A stretch of DNA of 64,000 nt, from NCBI GenBank assembly GCA_008711295.1, contig VUYV01000068.1, positions 1,920,582 to 1,984,581 on the forward strand. The letters run 5' to 3'. The first letter of the stretch is position 1. Each line of letters begins with the position of its first letter. The translations under genes were made by a program, and so were the position numbers. The DNA comes from Anarhynchus alexandrinus. Its lineage: Eukaryota > Chordata > Aves > Charadriiformes > Charadriidae. Under the pieces are notes generated by a model, which was not told the DNA's origin, made no database searches, and saw only the letters and a list, made by a program, of their open reading frames with translations. Below are positions 28,257 to 40,100 of this stretch, in pieces.

Positions 28257-31200
28257 ACACATTTAAGCTTTAAATATAAGTCTCAGGATTTGCAGTATTC
28301 CACTGGTTACCTATACACACAACAAAAGTTCAAGAGTTTCATCTGTGAAGATGCATCCAACTTTGCAGGAAAGCAATTTATCCAATTTAATTCCACAAAT
28401 GAGTCACAAGGAAGTTAGTAAACAATAGTTTCATCATATCCTGGAAGCTGGAAACAGCTGACTTTCTATTAACAAAATTAAGAATAAAGTTCAGTACTTG
28501 AAATAAATAGGTTCTCGGCCAGCATTTAAGCATCCAGGATCCACATACACAGAAATCACAAGCTTCAATGATGGTCAGTGCCTTAAGCAAGACAGACACA
28601 GTAAGACATAATAATATAGGAACTCCTATTGTTCCACAGCAGCAGACACTTAGTAGTTAGCTGGTGATTAAATGATGCTCATGAGCATCACTTAAACGTC
28701 ACTTTGATCTACTGCAGTTATTTCACAAAATGTTTATTACCGAGGCTTTTTTTATTGGCTGTACAAACATCGGAGAGCATTTCTCTCAAGGCATTATTCA
28801 GTTTGCTATATTAAAAATTATTTTGATACCTTTTCCTAGGCTGCTTGCCAATTGGAAGACAAGACAGAGACATCTGCTAGAGTGTAACTGTCTGAAGACA
28901 CTTGCTTTTCAAAAACATAATCCCTTAAATGGCACCAGGACCATTACAGACACACACACATACAACATCACCTCTGAATAGCTGCAACAAAACCTGCCTC
29001 TCGCACAAATTTCCTGGCAAAAGAAGGAGGAAGACCTCCTCAGCCCAGGGAATACTGCCTCTACCCTATCCAGTCCATGAAGTCTAATTATAACGTGGGC
29101 ATGGAAAGAGGCAAACCTGACTATTCTGCTACACAGCTGTATCAGGCAGCCATAACTGTGCCACAGATGTATACGTTCTATATAATTGAATGCACAAATA
29201 CAGTTATTTCTGTATCTCCTCTTCTCTTTCTTGGTTTTATTTAGAATTCGAGGGATTTCTGGGGCTGGTCTCTTTCTTATTCCACTACTTTGCCATGCTG
29301 GTGTTAAAATACGTACACAGGCTGCTACAGAGAATTCCTTGGAACAGCCTTAAGCTGTCCTCTGTGTTGTCTTTACCTGGTCCATTTGGGTTTTTATTAC
29401 TACTATTATTATTCCCTACTTAGCTTCCTGCATTGTGATCCTTCTTTTTTAAAAACTCCTCTCATATTTTATATCATGATTTTCAAGTCATTAGAGATCA
29501 TTTTTAGACAGCTAACATGCAGAACAACTGCTCCTAAGAAAAGATCTGGAAGACAGACAGCAACCCCATGTACATTTCATACGGCTTGCACTGAACAGTC
29601 ATACTGGGCTTTCAATACCAAAATGACAGCCACTCTAAACTTGCTATGGCCACACTTAATGCCTAGGCTTTCAGCTTAATTCCTAGAGAAAGCACACAGA
29701 GTTTCAGTAAGACCTGGCAGCGCAGAAAGCAGTAACATAAGAAACGTGTGTGTCCAGATCTAGAAAGGTCCAGACCTTCATCAGGAAATTCAGTGCCACA
29801 CCAAGCTCACCAGAAACACTGCAAAAGTGTTGCCACACAGTTATCACTAGTTATAACAAAGTTAAATTATTTTGAAACAATACAAAAATAATTCAGAAAG
29901 TGAGTGGGATCAATAATACACAGCCTGGTCAGCTCAGCAAAGATGAAAAAACCTTACTAGCTGCGGTCTACAGGATAAACAGAAGGCCTTGAACCAGAAT
30001 AGGGCAAGCCAGCAGATTTCACAAAGGGCGATCAAAAGTCCTATGGATTGTTCTTCCCAAAATGGCAACACTGGTTATTAGTTCCCAGTCCTGCCTCATA
30101 CAGAAAAAGATGGTAACAAAGGTACCTCTGAAAAAGTAAGCATCATAACTATACTCAAGGAAGGCAGAGAACATCTCCTCGGCTAACATGAAATGGTTTC
30201 CTAAATTGACCCTGGAGCAGATGATCCCATAGAAAATACTGTCATTGGCAAAAGCTGGTGGCATAAGCAGGAAAATTCTCAATCTTATAAAAGAATAAAT
30301 ACCCTACTACTAGTGCTCACTGCATACAAAGGAAGAAGCAGGAGTTGGTCTTTTCTTCCCTTACAGCAAGCTGAGACCCCCCTGACAAAGCAGGATTCCC
30401 CCCCGCCCCCATCTTCATTCTCACAGGAAGCAGACAGCCAGCACTGATGCACAGCTCAGAGGGAACCATTAACTGGAGCAGCCCTTCTCATGGCCAAGTC
30501 TGTACAAGACTCTGGTGGACCACAAGCATGAGAACACTACAACAGCTGTCTCACCAGGGCCACGTTCAGGTTTCCCAGGGAAAGGGGAAACACAATACCT
30601 GCTGATCATTAACTAGTTTGGGAGAAAAACTGCACGGAGGAACAGCTGCACTGGTGCTGCACTCCAGGCAACGGTGACCAGGCCCTTCTCACACAATTTC
30701 TAGGAGGGTGTCTCAAGATTGTCACTGCTTTAAGCAAATAAAAATGTACTGCTCTCCTAAACAAGGGCTCCGGCAGGACAGGAGCAAAGTTTCAGCAGTG
30801 TCCTGCCAAAACAGCGCTGCCTCACCACAGTGGCAGCTTAGTCTGGGACCATCTAGGGTGTCTGAGAGCATCTCATGCCCCTGAGACTCCACACCACTGC
30901 TGATGCACAGATGTCAGCACCCCTTCCGTGTCACTCCCACTGGGGCGACAGCAACCACAAAGATGTTAAAATTAAGGAAATCTTGTTACAGCAATGTAAA
31001 ACACCACCAACCTCAGCAGCTGTCTGTCCCACTCTCCCAAGCCTGGTGTGCCTATCGCTCTTCAACTGCAGAGCTGGGAACACAACACACCCACAGCTCA
31101 GCTCCCCTGATCACAGCCTGAGCTATTAGTGCAAGATTAGTGACAGATTAATGCGCTGCTCAATAATGGGAACAGCCAAACCCTAGCAAACAGCTGTGCT

Positions 31201-31536
31201 GCCCATTCCCCCTCCCCCCATCACCTGGGTCTCCATGGGCCATCAGCAACAGGAAGCACCTGGACCTTAGCCCAGCGCATGAAATTCAACCTCGTCCCTG
31301 CCTCAGTATCCATCCCTGGCCAAAACCCTAACAGAGAAGGGAAAGCTCTTGTCCCCAAAGCCGTGCTCTCCAACAATAGGGGAAATTAAGCCCTTCCTGG
31401 TAGGATCGGCTTAGCCCTCACAACAAAAAGTTAGATATTTTACAGGGCTGAGGCTGCCTGGATTTGCCACACTGAACAGGCTTGGTGATGCTCCTTTCTT
31501 GGAACCTCAGCGTGCTTCCCTGAAGTAACTCAATGC

Positions 31537-31559
31537 GGGGGGGGGGGGGGGGGGGGGGG
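31537..31559 (+). repeat. Poly-G run of 23 bases next to an unresolved base
   Basis: An uninterrupted run of 23 G, followed by C and then n at 31561. The run can form a G-quadruplex. The adjacent n suggests that the true length was not resolved in the assembly. Confidence 0.9.
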
Positions 31560-34500
31560 CNAGCTCTAAGCATTTGGCCTTGCAAGTAGTCTCCACCAGC
31601 ACAATTCCAGGTGCCTGTATATCTACAGTAGTGCTAATCCATAAAGCTAAGATGATATGTCAGTGGAAAGGAAGCTTACCACCATATCATTAAAGATGGG
31701 AAACAAAATACTTTCAGTATCCCGCTAAAACAGCAAGAAAGCAGCTTACTAGCAAGGAAAAACTATCCTTCCAATTCCCAAGCTCTCTGAAGACTTTATG
31801 GCTTCCAAAAACAAAACAAAAAGACCCTAAGAACGCTTAAAACATACTTTTTAGACCCAAAGGCCGGTCTGCCCACTTAAACTCAAAGCACTGCCGGATA
31901 GATGAGCTGAGCTAGGGACTACTCTGCTCACCCCATCAATCAGCAAAGTAGTGAAGCTACTGTCAAACTTCATTGTCTACAGGCATATTGAAAACATTGC
32001 TATCATTTGATTCTAATTTTCCATTACAATTATTATTATGCAGAATTTAGCAAGGTCTTGAAAAGCTACACCAATGCTGCGTGCCTCACCTTACACAGAT
32101 GTGGAGACCTGCAAAACAATTCAGAAAATCTAATGATATCAACTCCCAGTTCCTGCCGCTCCCACAGATACTAACCCTTTCATTCTTACTCAGCTTTACA
32201 ATACTGTTAACCTCTTGACTTTTCACTCCACAGGTTGCCTCAAAGTCGCTCGAGCAAGATTTTCCTCTGTAATGGTTTCCTGCCCCACTGACCTCTCAGT
32301 CCAGCAGAAGAAACCTTTCAACTACAGTCCACTAAACCCCTCCAACCAACCAACTCTTCTGCTGTTGCAGAGAACAGGGAAAGTTCACACACATCTCATT
32401 CATTCTGCTCTTCGTTTCAAGCAGCCATTTCTCCCACGCAGCTCTTTTCCCGGGAGATTTTATCACCTGAGCATACATACACTGTGTTTAGCAAATTACT
32501 GTTGCATTTGCAGTTCTGACTCAGGTGCTGTTTGATCTATCTATAAATGCAGGTAATGCATACACCTTTGAAACAAAAGGAGCTAGCTAAGCACTACTAA
32601 GAAAATACATTTTCCACTTTCCATCCCTACTTCTGAGTACACAGCTGTTTATGTAGTAAATATTTACTTTTCAAAGTAAAAATCTGATTTATTTTTTTTA
32701 AGCTTGTTACAAATAAACATATTGACAGAAGGCAAAAAGAGCTGAGTAACTAGACAATTTACTCTGACACCAGGGTCACACAACTAACACACCTCTTTAT
32801 AAGGCAGCAAGAGAGGAAGGGGTGAGAAAGAATAGAAAGTGCCACTGATCATACTCATTAGACAGCAGGGTCCCGATTAGTAATTTATCACACAGAGATA
32901 ATAAAAGATGTGATGGAAAGAAGCAGGGCTATAAGATGAAGGAGGGTCTGAAAAAGAGAGAGCAGCATTGTACAGTACGTACAAGGGGGAGGCAGAATCC
33001 AAATTCTGCACTGCCCAAAGGAATCTCACTGAACAAAGAAACCCCACTTGAGGGAAGCACATGATCTCACTCCTCTGCCTGCAGACTTCAGATCAGTCAT
33101 TAAGCCACTTTACATTCTCGGCATCAGTAAATAGGGAAGTAACTCCACGTCAATAGCTAATTCAATTTCCATACAGAAAACTCATGTTTAACAAACAAAG
33201 TATGCCGATACCAGATCTGAGCTTCCAGGGCAACAGTAGCTAGAAGGCTTGATGAAGAAACGTTTCTCCCTGAAAGCATTTTTCAGGTGAGCAGTTAATG
33301 GAATGTGTGCCTATATGCTACAACAAAAAAAAAAAAGAAAATTCAATGGAGTGTTAAATAGCTAACATTACACAGAATTAAGTAAACACCTCCAAATAAG
33401 GATACTACCGTGCTTAACATAGGCACAGTAGCCTTTGTTCAGTGCCAGAGCGCCAAGTTTTTCCTTGTGTGACTGCTGATTTACAAAGGGCACATTCATC
33501 CCAAATACATAAGGGTTTTGCTGCAGTTTTCCTTCAAGAATATTGAATAGTATTACAACACACCCTGGGCTCAATCCTAATCTAAGTGACACAGCATGAA
33601 AGGGCTGCTCGCTGGAAAAAGACACAAGATGCTAAAAATGAACTTGAAAATCGCTATGGCAACTCGGCAGGTTCCTTTCTGTTCACCTTTGAGGCCGGTA
33701 CTCTAAAGGAGGTAAGAAAACTGCTTTCCACAGGAGTCGCTAATATGCATTATGGCTGAAACCAGAAAAGGCCACAGCCTGTCTGCAGCTCAATTAGAAA
33801 GAAGATTTGCTCAAGGAAACCCAGCGCTAAATTGAAAAAAATCATAACTCCCGAGGAGCGTTCGGGAGGTGTTACACACTCCAGTAAATCTCATTTGAAA
33901 GGTCAGGTGGTTCAGTAGCTGTCGGAGGCCCAAGTTATGGTGAGCAAAAAAAAAAGCCTAACCGAGTGTGCCTAATTTGTGAACAAAGTCAGAATTAACC
34001 TTTAGGGTTTTCGCTTTTGTGCGTACAAAACATTGTTTGCGGTGCTTTCTGTCTTCCCGTTCGTCACAATTAATTTATCCTGGTGCTTATAAATCCTCTT
34101 CGCTTACACGGCCCCACTACAATTCCAGCAGCAGCAGCTTAGGCCCAAACTTTTGACTTCACTTTACTGAAGAGAACAAAGGCTGATTTATCTAAATTTA
34201 AAGAGGGAGGAAGCCAGCGGCAATACAATACTTGCCTCTAAATGCACTTTAGAGGTCTACACTGCTGCACCGTAATCATCAGTATTGTGTATGAGAACAC
34301 ACTTTTCACTGCCCAATCTCAAAGAACTATACAGAAAATTGATAACTTTGACAGTATAAGCACTGGGAAGTAAGGAAAAAAAGACATAGTTGGACATGGT
34401 CTTAATCTCAAGTGTACAAAACACTGTTCATAAGCAGCTGGGGGTTCGTTTACATTCCCTCAACCCACCACGACCACAATGTTTAAAATAACCACAAAAT

Positions 34501-35315
34501 CCTAAACTTCGCTTTTTTCTTTTCAAATCAAATATTTATTTTAAACATCCCTACTTTTCAGCTTCATAAGTAGCTTCAACTGGAAAACCACTCTCAATGC
34601 CTTCCTAGAAGGAACAACTTTAACTTCAGCAATGAGATGGGCAAATACCCATACAACATAATTAAAGGGACTTAGTACTTAACCAACAAGAAAAGTTTAA
34701 TAAAGTAGAACTATTCCCATTTTCATGAGTTACTGTAAGGCCAATTGCAAATTAGCAAGTAAATGAACAAATATGAAAGGACAAAACCAGAGATAATGCA
34801 TCCCAGTGTACTTTGTTCATTTCTTTGAAAACTCTCATTAACTTTTAATTACCAGTAACGTGTGCTGGTATATGTTCCACAGTATATTTTGCAAAAGCCC
34901 TTATTATAAAAGCACTTTGCTGCAGAGCTCTTAAATCACTATTCAGAAGCACAGCAAAAAGTTACTCAAGCACTTCCACACAAAGATTAGCGTGGATTAC
35001 CAAAACATGAATGAGCTGTTTTCTATTGAAACATTGGCCAGGACAACTGAAGTGTTTGCAGAAAGTCTAACGGAGCTCAGAGAACTGCATATCCCAAACA
35101 ACCCAAAAGGCAGCGGACGCACCTGGTGAGCAACAAGCCCATCTTCCCCAGCTCTCCTGGGAAAGATGAAGTGAGATTTTTTTTCCCCCAGAATTTCCCC
35201 ACGGATCCAGCCTTTCGCCAGCACCAGTGTCGGTAACGCGGGCAGCCCTAGCTCGGGCCAGCTGATGGCTGCTGCTCTGAGGGAGGAGAAGGAGGGCAGC
35301 TCATCTGCACGAGAG

Positions 35316-35355
35316 GTCAGAGTCTTTTAAAACTCGTCAGAGTCTTTTAAAACTC
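35316..35355. repeat. 20-bp perfect tandem duplication
   Basis: The unit GTCAGAGTCTTTTAAAACTC is repeated twice in direct contact (35316-35335 and 35336-35355) with no mismatch. It lies about 0.5 kb downstream of the CpG island in the presumed first intron of DISC1. Confidence 0.95.
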
Positions 35356-35799
35356 AGTTATTCATAAAAGTACATACGTGCAGCTTCTCCATTAAGATGG
35401 CAGTTTCCTTTTTCTTCCTTTAAACCCAGTTTAGAGTTATTACATGGGTGACTTATTCTAAGAGTACTGTTACTTCCCTCTTTGCAGTTGGTTATTTTTT
35501 GGGGGAGGGAAATATTATACATCTTTATATCAATATAACGGCTTTCACGCTGGCAGAGGTGAAATTAGAGGATTTTTTGAGTCTAAAAAAATAATAATAA
35601 TGTTATTTCAATGTTGTAACACGGTCTCCTAGACTACAGTTACTGTGAAATAAATGCTAAAATCACTGGGGACTTTAAANTAAAAAAAAAAAAAAAAAAA
35701 AAAAAAGAAAATCGAAACCCCCAAGACTTTCAGACTGCGAAATGAAAAAAAAAAACCGTATTTTTTTTCCACCCAAAAGCCCTGAACTCCCCCATATTC

Positions 35800-36271
35800 A
35801 ACACGACTCCCCCGCGTCAAGAGCTGCCGTCCCTCCCCGCCCGAAGGCAGCGGTCCAGCCCAGCCGCCCGGCCCCTCCAGCCGGGAGAAGCCCCGCCGGC
35901 CCCGGCCCCGTGAGGACTCTGCCTCGCATCCCGACTCCCCCTACGCGTTCCCGGGCTTCGCTCCGCGCCTCGCTCCCCTTCCAGCTCCCCAGCCGGGCAC
36001 CTGCCCCGCCGGGCCGGCGGCCTGAGGGNTCACCCCCTCCACCCCCCCCCCGTTTCAGCCTTCCACTCCTCACCGGAGCGGAAAGCGGCGGTGGCGCCGG
36101 CCACTCCCAGCCGGGGGCGGGCCGCAGGCAGCTCCGCCGCCCCGGGGAAGGGAAGAGGGCCGCGGGCGGGCCCCGGCGTTGGAGGGTGTTGGCGGCTGGG
36201 CGGGAGGAGCGGTGCTGTCGGGGCTGCCCTCAGCGCGGCGTGGAGGCCCGCACAGGCCCAGAGAGCAAAAG
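35800..36271 (-). promoter_or_regulatory. DISC1: CpG island, likely DISC1 promoter/first exon region
   Basis: A roughly 470-base block, very rich in C, G and CpG, upstream of DISC1 exon 2 on the coding strand. Several GC boxes (CCGCCC, GGGCGG) are visible and there is no obvious TATA box, as is usual for CpG promoters. One unresolved base at 36029 lies beside a C-run, so a little GC-rich sequence may be missing from the assembly. The position, about 20 kb upstream of exon 2 and 26 kb downstream of TSNAX, fits the mammalian gene order. Confidence 0.65.
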
Positions 36272-36275
36272 TCAT
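36074..36275 (-). CDS. DISC1: Candidate DISC1 exon 1 (start uncertain)
   Basis: A strong minus-strand donor CGCTCCG|GTGAGGAG ends an open frame at 36074 in phase 1, exactly the phase needed by the exon 2 acceptor. Joining would read ...AAFRS then Asp and GQEQL. Human exon 1, as I recall it, is also short, GC-rich and phase 1. The weakness is the start. The only in-frame ATG after the last upstream stop that is close to the island is at 36275-36273, in the tail of the adjacent CR1 copy and in poor context. The frame otherwise continues upstream into the CR1. Exon 1 may really start elsewhere, use a missing segment, or be encoded in another exon. I see no residue similarity to the human exon 1 peptide strong enough to decide. 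Confidence 0.3.
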
Positions 36276-36605
36276 AGAATCACGGAATGGGTTAGGTTGG
36301 AAAGGACCTTGAAGATCATCGAGTTCCACCCCCCCTGCCATGGGCAGGGACACCTCCCACTAGACCAGGTTGCTCAAAGCCCCATCCAGCCTGGCCTTGA
36401 ACACCTCCAGGGATGGGGCATCCACAGCTTCTCTGGGCAACCTGTTCCAGTGCCTCACCACTCTCAGAGTGAAAAATATCTTCCTAATATCTAATCTAAA
36501 TCTACCCTCTTCCAGTTTAAAACTGGTACCCCTCATCCTATCGCTACGTTCCCTGATGAACAGTTCCTCCCCAGCTTTCCTGTAGACCCCTTTAAGTACA
36601 GATAT
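36272..36605 (-). mobile_element. CR1 LINE 3' fragment at the edge of the CpG island
   Basis: The plus strand reads TCATAGAATCACGGAATGG..., then 'ggttggaaaggaccttgaagatcat', 'tccagcctggccttgaacacctccagggatgg', 'ttctctgggcaacctgttccagtgcctcacca' and 'cttcctaatatctaatctaaat'. This is the reverse complement of a CR1 3' end, from the terminal octamer repeats into the C-terminal reverse-transcriptase ORF. The 3' tail directly abuts the GC-rich island that probably holds DISC1 exon 1. Confidence 0.9.
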
Positions 36606-37149
36606 GCATGGCCGAATAATTTTCAGGCTTTGATTTTTTTAAAAACATAAGCGGTATCTACAGCAAAAAGAAACTGCGTACAGGAAAGTATAGCTGATCC
36701 CTTCTGGTAGGATCTACCAGTAGTTAGTTCTATCACTCTAGAGCTACATAAAAATATGTTTTTAATACTGGATAATGTATGTTCCAAACCTAATCACATA
36801 TTACTACTTTTCCGAATTTCTTTGTTTTATACAGAACAAAGTGCCCAAATAAATACATACATAATTTGATTGTAAAGCTTACTTTTATAGATGAAACTCA
36901 GAATCCTTACAGGTATTTCAATATTGCCCAGTGAGAAAAAAGGGTAAATTTTCTTTTCTTTTTTTTTTTAAGTATAACAAGTCCCTTTAAAGTCCCATAC
37001 CTCCCAAAGTCCTATTACAAACAATGATTAATTTGGCATCATTTACATACAGTAAATGCACATACCTGCAGCCCCTTTACCATTTCAATAGCCACTAAGG
37101 CACATATTGATATTTTTCTGCCTTCCTTTGCCTTCATACAAAACACATC

Positions 37150-37410
37150 CTTCGTGTCAAGGCAGGTCCCTGCCCGTACGGTTGTGTGAGACAGTCCGGT
37201 CTCTGTTCCCCCAGGCCCGCACGACGCCGGCGTTAGGTTAAGAGAGAAGACAAGGCGACTGCCGTCCCGCTCCCCATCTGCATCCCTTCAGCCTGAAGGG
37301 ACCAGCGCACCAGAAAAAGCCGCCTCCGCCACACACCCAGAGGCGTGTGCCCTCCCGCCCGCGCATCCTGGGAAGCTGCGGTCCCAGCGCCATGGGGATA
37401 TGGCTATAGC
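37150..37410 (-). promoter_or_regulatory. Small GC-rich island with ZNF143-like element
   Basis: A CpG-rich stretch in otherwise AT-rich DNA about 1 kb upstream of the main CpG island. On the minus strand TTCCCAGGATGCGCGG (around 37374-37359) resembles the ZNF143/SBS promoter element core TTCCCAGAATGC. Just upstream, an ATG in strong context (CCCCATGGCG, ATG at 37393-37391) opens a 52-codon GC-rich frame ending at 37238. I found no good splice donor of the phase needed to join that frame to DISC1 exon 2. It may be an upstream promoter of DISC1, a promoter for a non-coding RNA, or the edge of a GC-rich repeat. Confidence 0.35.
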
Positions 37411-37735
37411 AAATATATATATATACCGAATACACCGCTGGGGAAACGATGCATTTTCAAATGTAGCCACACTGTGCGTTGCTTGGGTCTTACAGCCGTG
37501 ATGGTGACTGTTCATGGGCCCTTCTCTGGCACTGCTTTATGTGTCGGATAGTTGCTGAATTCAGCAAGGCGTGCATACAGCTAGATAGTATGGTATTCAT
37601 TGGCATCCTCTAGCTTAAATGTGGAATCAATCTCTGCTCCGTATGTATTTTTATTACTTTTGTACAGCTTTGCATCTCTTGATGGGGAACACAGAGCTTT
37701 TTCATTTTGTTGCAAGGTGCTACCATTTATATATA

Positions 37736-38289
37736 TGTACGGGTTTTGGCTGGGATAGAGGTGGTTTTCTTCATAGCAGCTCATGTGGTGCCGCATTTTG
37801 GATTTGTGGCCAAAACAGTGTTGATAACACAGGGATGTTTTAGTTACTGCTGAGCAGCGCTTACACAGATTCGGGGCCTTTTCTGCCCCAGCGAGTAGGC
37901 TGGGGGAGCAGAAGAAGTTGGGAAGGGATAGAGCCGGGACAGCTGAACCCAACTGACCAGAGAGCTATCCCAGACCATATGACATCGTGCACAGCAGTAA
38001 AGGTCAGGGAAAAGAAGGAGAAAGGGGGGTCGTTCAAAGTTACAGTGTTTGTCTTCCCAAGTAACCATTACGTGTGATGAAGGCCTGCCTGCCTGCAAAT
38101 GGCTAAACACCCGCCTGCCGATGGGAAAGAATTCCTTATTTTGCTTTGCTTTCACATGCAGCTTTTGCTTTCCCTATTGAACTCTCTTTATCTTAACCCA
38201 TGAGTTTTCTCATTTTTACCCCCTCCCACTGCGGGGAGTGAGTGAGCGGCTGTGTGGAGCTCGGCTGCCTGCGGGGTTAACCCACAATA
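37736..38289 (+). mobile_element. Solo LTR of an endogenous retrovirus (avian type)
   Basis: About 554 bp. The start TGTACGGGTTTTGGCTGGGATAGAG resembles the common avian LTR start TGTCCTGGTTTCAGCTGGGATAGAG. Later landmarks in the right order are 'gttgataacacagggatgttttagtt', 'agcgagtaggctgggggagcagaagaagttggga', 'gacagctgaacccaactgacc' and 'taccccctcccactgcgggg'. The end is GGGGTTAACCCACAATA. The usual TATA box is decayed (acagcagtaaagg). No internal retroviral region is attached. A 123-codon minus-strand frame inside it is a by-product. Confidence 0.8.
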
Positions 38290-39269
38290 TATGGCAAAAC
38301 ATTTCAAGTCCATTTCCCAAGATCACTGTAATTTTTCCGAGTCTGTCCCCTTGAACTTACATATCATTGCAACAACATGAATTTCTGCTAAAATCCCCTC
38401 TCCTGTTTTGTCCTGTAGATAATTCTAGAGCCCCATGATTTCCCATGTATCTTCTCCTCCCTAGTTAACACATGCATTACCTAGTATTTCATGCTATCTC
38501 TAGCATTTCTCTAATGACAGTTTTATTTCTATAATTTCTCTAATTTATTTCCATAATTAGGAGCTTTACATAAGCTTATGACTGTCCACTGACTACAGCT
38601 TTGTATCAACGTTGATAAAGTAGTACCTGCTTCAATCATGGATCATCACATCCAATATATTAGCCATGTACAGGGCATCAGCATTTTTCAAGATGACCTC
38701 CGTCCATCCTAGTCTTCAAAAATGCTTTTGCCCTCTCTGGTACAGCAAATGCTTTTCTAAGTTAAAAATACCATCCCGTGGACTGGGAAGTTTTCATAAC
38801 ATCCAGAAAAGTTGCTAAAAAAAAGACCAGGTTTATCTAACAACTGACATCAGCTTACTGATGTTCCCAGGTTTCAGCCCATTTATTAAGACGTACAGGA
38901 CACACTAAGGGAGTTTTGACCTCATGTTCCAGTCCGTGCCCTTCCTGGCTTGTGAGAGAAGACAGCGAGCAGCTGTGCCTCGTGTGCCAAAAATAGCCAC
39001 ATGTCCTTCTCCTTCTTCCTCCAGCCCTGCTGCAGTGCGTCCGATTCAGATGATGTCAGTGGTAGCTCCCATCAGTCACAGAGAAATCTGTTATCAAAGG
39101 GCAGCTGTGGTGGAGCAGACAAAGGGCCCATCTCGCGCAGCCTTGCCTCCGACTCGAGCCCCAGCAAGAGCAGGAACAAGGCAGCGCACACAACGCTTCC
39201 CCTTTGGGCTCTCCCACCCTCTGCCGCGTGTCAGGTCAGGGGCTTCCTCAGCCCAGTTCCGTTTGTCCA

Positions 39270-40100
39270 GTCAGTAACCCGCGGTGGATCTCACGCTCTC
39301 CAAGTGCTTGCCCAGCCTCCCCTTGAGCCCGCTTCAGCTTTTGGCACACGCAGCATCCCCAAGTCTCCAGCCACTGCACAAGGCACCAGCTCCTGGTGCT
39401 TGCTCTGAGCCTGGCCATGGCCAGCTGACTTTGAGAGCTGCCAGATTTTTATGTTTGAAGAAACAGAGATTTTTCCCAATGTGTCTGTGCCTCTGATGAT
39501 TTCCGTATGTGTTATCCCATCATGTGATCCCTTTTCCAAACTGCGCAGCACTAAGCTGCTTAGACTGGCCTTGTGCAGAAGCTGCTCCAAACCTTTGATT
39601 ATCTTTTTTGCCCCTCTCTAAATCTTTTCTATTTCTGCTTTTTGGGATGAGGGGACTAAGTAAAGGTGCAGGTTAGCTATGGATTTCTGCAGCGGTGGCG
39701 TCTTCATGTTTCCTGTTGTGCTCTTTACCAATAGTATGTAACATTGGATTCGTTTGTTCTGACTGCTGCGACACACAGCTGGTATTTTCTGATATGTAAC
39801 TAACCCCACAGTTTCCTTCTCAGTGGTGGTGATCATCTCAGAGCTTTTCATCATCTACGAGAGGCTAGGATTGCTCTTACCAGTAGGCACTGATGCAATT
39901 TATACACAGCGAATTTCATCTGTTGTTTGATTGTCCAGTCATTCAGCCTCGTAAGGGTCTTCTGCAGCTCTTTACAGCCAGCCCTTGTTCTCGCTGCCTC
40001 AAATAACTCGGCACCATCAGCAGAGTTGCCTCAAGTGCTTATATGTTGAACAAGAGGTTCTAGAGACACTAATCAGTCCAAAGCTACCAAAAGGTAACCA
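39270..40100 (-). mobile_element. Old CR1/L3-like LINE fragment
   Basis: Antisense CR1-clade sequence on the plus strand. It starts at TCTCCAAGTGCTTGCCCAGC, shared with the 54.06-kb copy, and passes through 'gccccTctctaaatcttttc' and 'tttttgggatgaggggact'. It then reaches 'gcaatttatacacagcgaatttcatctg', 'tcttctgcagctctttacagccagc' and 'tatgttgaacaag'. These are landmarks of the 3' half of an L3-type element. It is strongly diverged and not coding. Confidence 0.7.

Larger units (their letters stand above)
15462..36073 (-). other. DISC1: DISC1 intron 1 (presumed)
   Basis: About 20.6 kb between the candidate exon 1 donor and the exon 2 acceptor. The acceptor has a strong tract, TTTTTTTTTCCCCTCCCTCAG. 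Apart from the CR1 copies at 18.1, 23.6 and 28.0 kb, two long G runs (26971-26989, 31537-31559), an A-rich run near 35680-35706 and the 20-bp duplication at 35.3 kb, I see AT-rich unique-looking sequence. Open frames in it are short and unconserved in appearance. If exon 1 lies elsewhere, the upper boundary moves. Confidence 0.6.

Noticed and set aside
30019..30282. 87-codon minus-strand frame in DISC1 intron 1
   Set aside because: Looks superficially protein-like but has no recognisable family, and no exon-like boundaries were found.
35742..36494. 250-codon plus-strand ORF through the CpG island
   Set aside because: GC-rich sequence has few stops. The frame crosses an unresolved base and runs into antisense CR1.
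37238..37393. GC-rich frame from CCCCATGGCG as DISC1 exon 1
   Set aside because: No splice donor of phase 1 with a reasonable consensus before the stop, so it cannot join exon 2 in frame.
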